From NCBI RefSeq assembly GCF_004799665.1, contig NZ_CP031310.1, positions 240,887 to 304,886 on the forward strand: a stretch of DNA of 64,000 nt. The letters are read 5' to 3'. Of the stretch, positions 36,210-43,226 are shown piece after piece. The notes under the pieces were generated by a model. The model saw nothing but the letters and a program-made list of their open reading frames with translations, was not told where the DNA came from and ran no database searches. A program made the translations under genes and the position numbers. Each line of letters starts with the position of its first letter. Within the stretch, counting starts at the first letter, position 1. Source of the stretch: Halapricum salinum (GTDB lineage: Archaea; Halobacteriota; Halobacteria; Halobacteriales; Haloarculaceae).

Positions 36210-38483
36210 CTAGTCCCCGAACAACCGGGATAGGAATCCTCCGGAGTCGTCCGTATCCGACTCGTTTTCCGTGGTGGCTGACTGCTCGGTGTCCGTGCCG
36301 GTTTCGGCTGCCCCGTTCAACAGGTCGGGGACAGAGTATCCGATCCACTCTGCGAATTCTTCAGGTGCGCCGATGTAGACGCTCGTGGAGGATTTCTCGG
36401 ACATGAATCGTTTGGGGAGACGTTTCTCGTAGTCGTACACCTCGTATTCTTCGCGGTCGAAGTCAGCTGTGATGGCATTCGGCTCCGATTCGAACGTGAC
36501 ACGGCCGCCCTGAATGTCGCGCTGCCACTTCAACCGCCCTGTGTCGTACGTCTTCTCGGCTGGCTCATCGGCGGGGAAGTACTCGGGCTGCTCTCGACCG
36601 GCTTCGTTGTAGAATTCGCGGACAATCCGGCGGACGTCTTCGATCGTGCCGTTCCCGTCTGTCCACGGTTGTTCGGTGAGCATGCGGCGGGCCACGTAAC
36701 TGAAGATCGGGTTTTGCCGTTCCAGCACGCCCGACAGGTCTTCTTGTGCTATGCGGAACCCTGGATCTTCCGGGTTGGAGGGGAAGGAGACGTCCATGCT
36801 CAGGATTTTCATTCGGTTTCGGAACTCGGATTTTGGGAGTGCGTCGTTGGTCGTGAAGATAAGGCACGGCTGATCGACGCTGGTGGGCGTCCAGTCCCCC
36901 CAGTAGTTTCGGATCGGGCTCCATCGCTGGATCTTCTCTTTCTCCGCGTCGATGATGGCGTAGGGGAAGCACGTGTCCCACTCGCGGACGCCGCGGACTT
37001 CCTTGACGCCGACGTCGTCTGCGTCTACCCCGGAGATGACCGTGTTGTCGGAGACGAGTCGCAGGATGTACTCGGTGAGTTTGTCCTTCCCCGCGTCGCT
37101 CTTCCCTTCGATATAGAGGTGCTGCAGGACGTTGTCCAGCGTCCGTGACGGTGACGACAGTGCCTCGGCGTACTGGTTGGCGAACGGGGCCCAGAACCCG
37201 TAGAGGAACGCCTCGTACATCTGCGCCATCACTGCGGTCTCGGATTGCGTGTGACCGTGGTTCTGGACGGTCTCGATGTAGTCTTCGATGGTTTTGAGGC
37301 AATGATCCAGGACTTCGGGGGTCGGCTCGTCGGTGGCGACGAGAATCATCTCGTCGTCCTCACCGATCACGACTTGCTCTGCCTCTGGGAGGACGGACAT
37401 CGTCGGGATGGACGTCGATTCCTTGACCTGGTTGTTGTACGCGCTCAGCGGCGCGGTGATGCTGTGGTCCTCAACGGTCGCGCCACGGTCGCGGAGCCCG
37501 GCCCCGAACTCGTCGGCAGTGTCTTTGTCCACCTTGCTGGTTCCCATCCGTATCTTCTCGTCGGGCGCACGAACCCGCGGCCGGTCGAGTCCATCCGTCA
37601 ACCCCGTCTCGTGATCTGACTCAACGAGTCCGACATCCGGAGACTCGTCCTCGTCCGGAGCATTGGGTGAGTCGTCCTCGTCCGAGGAGTCCTCTGGTTC
37701 GATGACGTTGCGGTCGGCGTTCTCAGGGTCTTCGACAAACGCGACTGTCTCCTCGGCCTCCTCAGGGTCGTCAACGACGGCGGTAACCTGATCAGCGACG
37801 TCTTTCAGGTCCTCGACGGCGTCCTGATTCAGGGCAGCATTGTCGCTCACGTCAAGGTCACCCGCACCAACCCAGTACTCGATACGGTTCTCCCGCTCTT
37901 CCGCTGAATCGGCCTCCTCCAGTGCTTCAACAAGCCCTTCGAGGAGTGTCTGGTCGCTGTACCCGTCACGGTACTCGTCGATGAACCGCTCGAACTCCTC
38001 GTCCAGTTCGGTCCCGACATCGGTCGTAATGACGGAGATCTGGTTCGTGTGGTACTCCCAAGAGTTCCGTGAGAGGTTCGCTGACCCTTGGACGAGCTTC
38101 ACCGTGTCGTCCGGCATCACGATTCGGTAAATCTTCGAGTGGACTGTCTTCCGGTTCTTCAATCGAATCGTGAGTCGGTCGTCCTGTCGCAGTCGCACGA
38201 GCGACCTCGCTGTCGATACTTCGCTCACCTGGTCAGCGTAGTCTTCGGCGTTCCCGATGAGTACGTCCAGTGAACCAATGTCGTACTCGGTCAGCATCTT
38301 CACCATCAGATCGGGCGTTTCCGCGTACGTCACGGCATCCACGTGACGAGCGCCTGCGAACAGATCAAGAAAGTCAGCGCGCTCTTTCACCATCGCCAGA
38401 CGGTATTCTGCAGCACCGGAGCCGTAGAATTCCGGCATATCTGCGAATCGGTCGAACGAGATATTCGCTGTCAGTTCGTCCAT
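36210..38483 (-). CDS. PLD-family nuclease fused to SF3/AAA-type ATPase
   Basis: Start at the ATG at 38481-38483 (MDELTANISF), 757 aa; the longer frame to 38786 only reads through the palindrome. Residues 1-220 form a PLD domain with one HSK-IYRI...GSANLS motif, so the active site would need a dimer. Then an acidic low-complexity linker of about 100 residues. The C-terminal half is a helicase-like ATPase: a P-loop-like EGKSDAGKDK with Asp where Ser/Thr is usual, a Walker B-like strand (YAIIDAEKEK) and sensor LIFTTND, as in SF3/D5-like viral helicases. The Ser/Thr-poor Walker A may weaken ATPase. The upstream palindrome (38731-38814) suggests an origin or operator. An element replication/defence enzyme is inference. 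Confidence 0.82.
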   Translation of the reverse strand: MDELTANISFDRFADMPEFYGSGAAEYRLAMVKERADFLDLFAGARHVDAVTYAETPDLMVKMLTEYDIGSLDVLIGNAEDYADQVSEVSTARSLVRLRQDDRLTIRLKNRKTVHSKIYRIVMPDDTVKLVQGSANLSRNSWEYHTNQISVITTDVGTELDEEFERFIDEYRDGYSDQTLLEGLVEALEEADSAEERENRIEYWVGAGDLDVSDNAALNQDAVEDLKDVADQVTAVVDDPEEAEETVAFVEDPENADRNVIEPEDSSDEDDSPNAPDEDESPDVGLVESDHETGLTDGLDRPRVRAPDEKIRMGTSKVDKDTADEFGAGLRDRGATVEDHSITAPLSAYNNQVKESTSIPTMSVLPEAEQVVIGEDDEMILVATDEPTPEVLDHCLKTIEDYIETVQNHGHTQSETAVMAQMYEAFLYGFWAPFANQYAEALSSPSRTLDNVLQHLYIEGKSDAGKDKLTEYILRLVSDNTVISGVDADDVGVKEVRGVREWDTCFPYAIIDAEKEKIQRWSPIRNYWGDWTPTSVDQPCLIFTTNDALPKSEFRNRMKILSMDVSFPSNPEDPGFRIAQEDLSGVLERQNPIFSYVARRMLTEQPWTDGNGTIEDVRRIVREFYNEAGREQPEYFPADEPAEKTYDTGRLKWQRDIQGGRVTFESEPNAITADFDREEYEVYDYEKRLPKRFMSEKSSTSVYIGAPEEFAEWIGYSVPDLLNGAAETGTDTEQSATTENESDTDDSGGFLSRLFGD

Positions 38484-38865
38484 ACACACGGCAGCAGTCT
38501 GAAACGAATAAAACCGTGCCGCAGGGCGGTAGTAGAATATACGTAGCCGACACTTGGTGACACTTCGACAGCGATGAACGAGACGGACATATTCCCCCGT
38601 CCGGAGACGAGGAAATCCCACGGCACTACACCGCTGGATTGGATTGTTAATACGTAGGTTGGTTCTGGTCGCGTTCCGTCCATGATCGCTATCAGTACCT
38701 CGATATCGGATCTCCGCTGGGAGTACTAACGTTCGGCAGAATGTACGTACACACGTACTTGTGGACGTACACATGGATGTACACAAGTACGTACCCAGAG
38801 ACGTACTGCCGAACGCTTGCCATCCTCATCCCAGTGCCGTCGTTGAGGGATTCGAAAGCACCGAG
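38484..38865. promoter_or_regulatory. 382-bp upstream region of the PLD-ATPase gene
   Basis: No gene is supported here. The half nearest the PLD gene is mixed GC with no clear TATA box. The other half holds a large imperfect palindrome (listed separately). It separates two leftward genes, so a promoter for the PLD-ATPase gene must lie in it. Confidence 0.55.
38731..38814. repeat. 84-bp imperfect palindrome with repeated GTAC units
   Basis: Outer arms GTTCGGCAG (38731-38739) and CTGCCGAAC (38806-38814) are exact complements. Between them ACGTAC-type units recur, and an inner pair sharing ACGTACTTGTG faces the other way. So the site is symmetrical at two scales, as in iterons of an origin or a multi-site operator. 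It could also make a cruciform. Confidence 0.8.
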
Positions 38866-39741
38866 TTAGTTGGACGAGGGGTGAACAGTATCCCCTTCTC
38901 GGTCAAGAATTTCCTTTTCGACGAGACGATCGATCCCAGCAGACACCGCCTCCTCGTCGCCAACGGAGAGCTCTCGGACGTTCGAAAGAACACGTTCGCT
39001 GATCGCGCGTGGACTCCGGAGCCCCTCATCGACCGCTTCCAAGATACCATACTCGACCTCGAATTCGGTTGCGAACTCCGACACGCGATCCGTAAACGAG
39101 GATGGCAGCCCGGAAAGCGACTGTACAGCCACCTCGATAGTAAACAACGGGTGAGATTGATTACGGATATGCGTCGCTTCAATTGACCCCGTATTGAACG
39201 GGCGCTGTTCCTCAATCTCGTTGAGGATCACTTCGTAGGCAAGTCCACGCTGCGCGTACGTCCGCATATCCTCAATGTCGCGCCGTCTGCCAGCCCCTAA
39301 GTCACCGCCGGACACTGCCTTCAACAAGAACAAATCCTCATCAGCGAGCACGTACGCCGTTGCATACTCCCCTGTCCAGAACTCGTCCGCCCGGTCGTGC
39401 ATGCTCTCTGTGATCCAGACTTTCCCGACAACCTGTTGTTCGAACAAGTCAACCCGAAACCCGCGGTCGGGATGGTGGAGCTCAACCGTTTTTCCAACCC
39501 CTTCGAATGAAGCGGTCGGCTCACCCGTCACCTGAAACCCTTGTTCTCGAAGGGCGTGGTAGACGTGTTCGAATTCGGTTGGCACGCCGAGGGCCAAGTC
39601 GATATCTTCGGTTTGGTCTTTCAGCCCGCGAACTGTCATTGCAGACCCGCCAAGGAGGTACACGTCCACCGATTCTGAGAGCCACTCGTCAAATTCGGCA
39701 AGAAACGTCTTGATGGCCTCTTCGCCACTAAAGACGGTCAT
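38866..39741 (-). CDS. AbiEii-like nucleotidyltransferase (putative toxin)
   Basis: A 291-aa protein. Nucleotidyltransferase core: YLLGGSAMTVRG at 28-39 and DIDLAL with the metal-binding Asp pair at 46 and 48; a third acidic residue is in FRVDLF. The C-terminal half is helical, ending in a winged-helix-like part (RAISERVLSNVRELSVGDEEAV). Its start abuts the stop of the winged-helix gene (39741/39742), the usual order antitoxin then toxin in AbiE/MenAT systems. Such toxins add nucleotides to tRNA. The call rests on motif and pairing. Confidence 0.8.
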   Translation of the reverse strand: MTVFSGEEAIKTFLAEFDEWLSESVDVYLLGGSAMTVRGLKDQTEDIDLALGVPTEFEHVYHALREQGFQVTGEPTASFEGVGKTVELHHPDRGFRVDLFEQQVVGKVWITESMHDRADEFWTGEYATAYVLADEDLFLLKAVSGGDLGAGRRRDIEDMRTYAQRGLAYEVILNEIEEQRPFNTGSIEATHIRNQSHPLFTIEVAVQSLSGLPSSFTDRVSEFATEFEVEYGILEAVDEGLRSPRAISERVLSNVRELSVGDEEAVSAGIDRLVEKEILDREGDTVHPSSN

Positions 39742-40698
39742 TTATGCGACTCCATACTGGTCTTTCAGCGCCGCGTATTCTTGAGCCCCCGGCAAGGGAC
39801 TTCCCGCCTCCATCTCATCGGCGGCGTCGGTGCCTTCGTCTATAAGACGATACATCCGGGGTATCATTGAGTCCAGACCGTACCAGGTCGCAGTCTCGGT
39901 GAGTGTTTCCTGTTCGATTCGTTCCTGTTCGATGAGCAGCATCGCGTAGCTCACGCGTCGGGAGTCAGTGTTGAGGACGAGCGTATGGCAAACGATGTCT
40001 GCAAGAGTGAGATCGTCGTCTGGCGCGTACCAGAAAGCGGGTTCCCCTGCAAGGAAGAACTGCAGGCCGTACGCCTGGAATTCCGCTAACCCAGTCACAT
40101 CCCAGTCGTCGGCGTTCTGGAGTTTCTCCGTGTCTTCGGAGGTTTGTACTTGGACGAGCGCGCGTTTCGGGTCATACCACGCAATTGTGGCACTGGGCGC
40201 GAGTCGCCGAACACGGTTGCGGTGGCCATGCCTGACGACGGTGTTGGCGAATTCGAGTAAGGGGTGAAGGTCGTCGGCGAGTGCGTACTCTGGGCCGGCG
40301 GGAGCGAGCATCGCTCGGTTCTTCAACGGGGATAACGCCTTGTGGACAGCCTGTCGCGTAATTCCTAATCGGTCAGCGATCGTGGTGATGCGGCGTGGTT
40401 CATCAAGGTACCAGCAGACCTGTATCGTGGCCGGTGAGAGGAGGTCCGCCCAGTCCACGTGCCCGAGGTTCGATGTCAGGTCCCGGTACGCTTCGACAAT
40501 CGGATCATCAGAGGCGCGCAGGACACGCTGATTGTGCTGCGCTCTGGACTCGTCCAGTACCCCTTTGTCGAGTAAGTCGTCAACGACGCGGTAGACCTGC
40601 TTGCGACTATACCCGGTTTCTGCGGCCAGCTCTTGTGCGGTTGCGTCCGCCCCGGAACTTAGCACGTCTAGAATAGCGAGCCCGGCCTTCGTAAGCAT
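39742..40698 (-). CDS. Winged-helix DNA-binding protein (putative AbiEi-like antitoxin)
   Basis: A 318-aa protein with two helix-turn-helix units: TAQELAAETGYSRKQVYRVV near 20-40 and TTIADRLGITRQAVHKALSP near 105-125, then a mixed C-terminal domain. The start ATG (40696-40698) sits two bases from an inverted-repeat arm (40701-40710). With the nucleotidyltransferase gene directly downstream it forms a two-gene unit. Autorepression through the repeat is likely. It is the last protein gene before the tRNA-Phe. Confidence 0.8.
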   Translation of the reverse strand: MLTKAGLAILDVLSSGADATAQELAAETGYSRKQVYRVVDDLLDKGVLDESRAQHNQRVLRASDDPIVEAYRDLTSNLGHVDWADLLSPATIQVCWYLDEPRRITTIADRLGITRQAVHKALSPLKNRAMLAPAGPEYALADDLHPLLEFANTVVRHGHRNRVRRLAPSATIAWYDPKRALVQVQTSEDTEKLQNADDWDVTGLAEFQAYGLQFFLAGEPAFWYAPDDDLTLADIVCHTLVLNTDSRRVSYAMLLIEQERIEQETLTETATWYGLDSMIPRMYRLIDEGTDAADEMEAGSPLPGAQEYAALKDQYGVA

Positions 40699-40700
40699 CC

Positions 40701-40754
40701 TTGTAAACTATATTGTCTTAACAGTTAAAAGAGTTTCCGCATTTTAGTTTACAA
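40701..40754 (-). promoter_or_regulatory. Promoter with 10+10 bp operator-like inverted repeat for the AbiE-like pair
   Basis: Arms TTGTAAACTA (40701-40710) and TAGTTTACAA (40745-40754) are perfect complements, 34 bp apart. Between them on the minus strand a CTTTTAAC box (40724-40731) lies about 26-33 bp before the ATG, as in a leaderless archaeal promoter with a BRE-like purine run next to it. The arms therefore cover the TSS and the zone upstream of BRE, a good autorepressor layout. Confidence 0.8.
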
Positions 40755-40942
40755 CCAGCCTCTATACCGTCGGAATCCCCCGGGTGAAGGATTGTGACTT
40801 CCATCCTCTTCTCAGTTGGAACACAGACGAGAATCCGCGCGGGACGCGAAGAGTACCGAGTCGAGTTTAACGAATTGGTCGTGAGGAAATCTGAGGGGGT
40901 CGCCCACGCACCGCTCCGTGGGCATTTGAACCGTGAGTATGA

Positions 40943-41016
40943 TGCCGCCTCCCCGATTTGAACGGGGGACAGCTCGATCTTCAGTCGAGTGCTCTCCCAG
41001 TCTGAGCTAAGGCGGC
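40943..41016 (-). tRNA. tRNA-Phe (GAA)
   Basis: All arms fold on the minus strand: acceptor GCCGCCT/AGGCGGC, D arm, anticodon stem CTCGA/TCGAG around CTGAAGA (anticodon GAA), T arm CCCCG-TTCAAAT-CGGGG, discriminator A. 74 nt, no CCA encoded, no intron. The 3' end points left, towards the accessory half, which is the position of an integrase attB site. Confidence 0.97.
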
Positions 41017-41128
41017 GCGCACTCCAACGTGAGGGGGACCCAGAAAAAAGGATTTCGAATGACGGCCGCCGATTTTCACAGTGGATGGAAATTCATTTAT
41101 ATCGTTATCCGAGAAGCAACGCAGGCAG

Positions 41129-41488
41129 ATGCGGACACACACGACGCGACTCACAGGAGTCGTCGCTGCATTGGTCGTCCTCTCCGCATTCGCGGGCTGC
41201 TCCGCTCTGGGTGGGGGCAGTGGGTCCGGCTGTGGACCTGGGGACTCGAAAATAGAGAATCTCGAACCGGGAACCACCGGCGTCTCGGTCGAAGGTGAAG
41301 TCGTCGAAACGAGCCAAGTGTCGTTCGCGATCGACGACGGGACTGGCAAGGCATTCATCATGCCAGCGTCAGGCTCACACGCTGTCGAAGAGGGTGACTG
41401 CGTCACTATCGACGGCCGAGCCCAATCGGGTGGCATGGGCGGACCCGCCGATATCAGTATCATCGGTCAGAACGTCACGAGCGCCTAA
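41129..41488 (+). CDS. Small haloarchaeal lipoprotein
   Basis: Start at the ATG at 41129 (119 aa). The signal peptide MRTHTTRLTGVVAALVVLSA ends in the lipobox FAGC, after which a Gly/Ser-rich linker begins, so the Cys is probably lipidated outside the cell. The mature domain resembles a small OB-like beta barrel (SVEGEVVETSQVSFAIDDGTG; VTIDGRAQSGG). A TTTATA box at about 41095-41100 gives a near-leaderless transcript. Function unknown; divergent from the tRNA. Longer frame from 41081 includes the promoter and is rejected. Confidence 0.8.
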   Translation: MRTHTTRLTGVVAALVVLSAFAGCSALGGGSGSGCGPGDSKIENLEPGTTGVSVEGEVVETSQVSFAIDDGTGKAFIMPASGSHAVEEGDCVTIDGRAQSGGMGGPADISIIGQNVTSA

Positions 41489-41513
41489 CTGGGCGCATCC
41501 CGATACCGGTTTT

Positions 41514-41903
41514 TCACTGCAGTTCGACGCCGTCCTCCAGCGCGACGCCCGTCAGCAGATACTCCGCCGACTTTCTGGTCGTCGCCATCGGCGTGTCGTG
41601 GACGTCACAGATCCGCAACAACGCCGAGATGTCCGGCTCGTGTGGCTGTGCCGTGAGGGGATCTCGCAGGAAGATGATCCCATCGAGTTTATCGTCGGCG
41701 ACTTCCGCCCCGATCTGGAGGTCCCCACCCAGCGGGCCGGACTGCTTGCGGTCGACGTCGATCCCCACCTCGTCCTCGATTCGCTTGCCGGTGGTCCCGG
41801 TCGTCACGATCTCGATGTCCTGCAGGTAGGACTGGTGCTCGCTCGCGAAGTCGATCATCTCTGGTTTCTCGTCGTCGTGGGCGATCAACGCGATCCGAGT
41901 CAT
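41514..41903 (-). CDS. mgsA: Methylglyoxal synthase
   Basis: 129 aa from the ATG at 41901-41903. It converts dihydroxyacetone phosphate to methylglyoxal and phosphate. Family marks: MTRIALIAHDDEKPEM at the start, TGTTGKRIED, GPLGGDLQIGA, then LRDPLTAQPHEPDISALLR with the catalytic Asp/His set. Convergent with the lipoprotein. Cytosolic; usual length. Confidence 0.92.
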   Translation of the reverse strand: MTRIALIAHDDEKPEMIDFASEHQSYLQDIEIVTTGTTGKRIEDEVGIDVDRKQSGPLGGDLQIGAEVADDKLDGIIFLRDPLTAQPHEPDISALLRICDVHDTPMATTRKSAEYLLTGVALEDGVELQ

Positions 41904-41944
41904 ACTCCGTACCTCTCGCCCCAACGAAAAAGCGTTTTCGCGGC

Positions 41945-42412
41945 TCAGGGCGAGACAGTCACGGATCCGTCGGCAGAAACTGTCACCTCGATTTCTTCGA
42001 CAGTAAACGTGAGCGTGTCCGCCTCGGAATCGCCAGCGAGGAGTTCGTGCAATCGCTCGAAATCGACGTGCTCGCCCAGCGGTTCGACGTCCTCACGCGA
42101 GAGATCGGTCGAATCGAGAACCTCGGCGACAATCACTTCGTCCGCTGGCTCGGGCGCAAGCCACCCCTCTGTCTCGCTTTCGGCCGCGTCCTCGCGTATC
42201 AGATAGAAAGAACGCTCCCGTGGATTTCGACGTCTGGGCTTTCCCGAGGGTAAATTTCCTTTCGAGATGGAAACAACGCAACTGCCGGCCCATCGGTTGA
42301 GACGGATGTGACTCGTGTCACTATTCGACCCCGGAAGGTGCACTACTGACGAGATGATCGTCACTGTACGTGTAGAGTCCTCAAGAACGGGGTATGGAAT
42401 CCCCGAATCCAC
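41945..42412 (-). CDS. HalOD1 output-domain protein (start uncertain)
   Basis: The last about 85 residues (VIVAEVLDSTDLSREDVEPL..DFERLHELL..LTFTVEEIEVTVSADGSV) match the halobacterial output domain HalOD1, a haloarchaeal signalling output of unknown partner. The first about 65 residues to the ATG at 42412 look less protein-like; a GTG at 42343 is an alternative and no in-frame start lies closer to the domain. So the true 5' end is unsure. Separated from mgsA by 41 bp on the same strand. Confidence 0.7.
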   Translation of the reverse strand: MDSGIPYPVLEDSTRTVTIISSVVHLPGSNSDTSHIRLNRWAGSCVVSISKGNLPSGKPRRRNPRERSFYLIREDAAESETEGWLAPEPADEVIVAEVLDSTDLSREDVEPLGEHVDFERLHELLAGDSEADTLTFTVEEIEVTVSADGSVTVSP

Positions 42413-42591
42413 ATCGGTGTTGAGGGTGGCCGGTGAGAGTCATGTCAGAGGCACGTCATCCGGTTTCTCCCAACACCATTTCAACTGTACTCAAGATGTC
42501 CATAAAGTGATGTGACCTGTATATTCAAGCGTTTATATGTGGGCAAGGCGACCGAATGGATCGACGGACGGCAAATGTCTTCAGACTCGAT

Positions 42592-43068
42592 TCACTCCGG
42601 TTCTCGATGGATGTTCTCGCCCTGATACGAACCAGTGTACGTACTATCGTGGCTCGCACGCGCGAGCACCAGTTGCGCGATTCGAGCCCCTCTTTCGATT
42701 TCGATGTCGTGATGCACTTCGAGCAATCCCTCACCGCGGCCCTCGTAGCCGGCGTCCCAGACGGCCGTATCGAGCATGCACGAATTTCGCAGCAACGACG
42801 ACCGAGGATACAGGAACCCCACGTGATCTTCGGGAATCCTGATCTGGTCAGCGTAGCGGACGACGTATCCACCCGGTTCGAGCGCGAAGACGTCGTTCGC
42901 TGCGTCGACTTCCTTCCGGTCACCGATGGTCTTCCCGTCGGTACTGATTCGCCCCGGCGAGACTTGCTCGAACACTGCATCGAGCGTCAGGTCGACGCCG
43001 TTGGGCTGGACTTGCGCTGGCTGGACGTCTTCGAGGTGCTCGGCCACGAATCGGCCACTCCGGAACAT
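42592..43068 (-). CDS. dUTPase/dCTP-deaminase family enzyme
   Basis: 158 aa from the ATG at 43066-43068 (MFRSGRFVAEH). Motifs: QPNGVDLTLD near the start, YPRSSLLRNSC, and WDAGYEGRGEGLLEVH, with the catalytic Glu and trimer-interface residues. It keeps dUTP low, either by hydrolysing dUTP or by deaminating dCTP; the short length favours the haloarchaeal dUTPase-type branch. Divergent from acn (158-bp gap). Confidence 0.85.
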   Translation of the reverse strand: MFRSGRFVAEHLEDVQPAQVQPNGVDLTLDAVFEQVSPGRISTDGKTIGDRKEVDAANDVFALEPGGYVVRYADQIRIPEDHVGFLYPRSSLLRNSCMLDTAVWDAGYEGRGEGLLEVHHDIEIERGARIAQLVLARASHDSTYTGSYQGENIHREPE

Positions 43069-43226
43069 GCTCCTACAGGGCACAGGCGACGACAAAACCC
43101 TGCTGATCGCAGAGCCAACGTTCATCGTCAATACCTATCAACTAACAAAACCGCAAGACGTGGGCGGGGCATTATTCGTGGCAACACGCGGGATTTATAT
43201 CCGTCGGCGGACGATTACAGCACGTT

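Noticed and set aside
38484-38786. N-terminal extension of the PLD-ATPase frame
   Set aside because: Low-complexity Cys/Ser/Thr translation of the palindrome; MDELTANISF is a better start.
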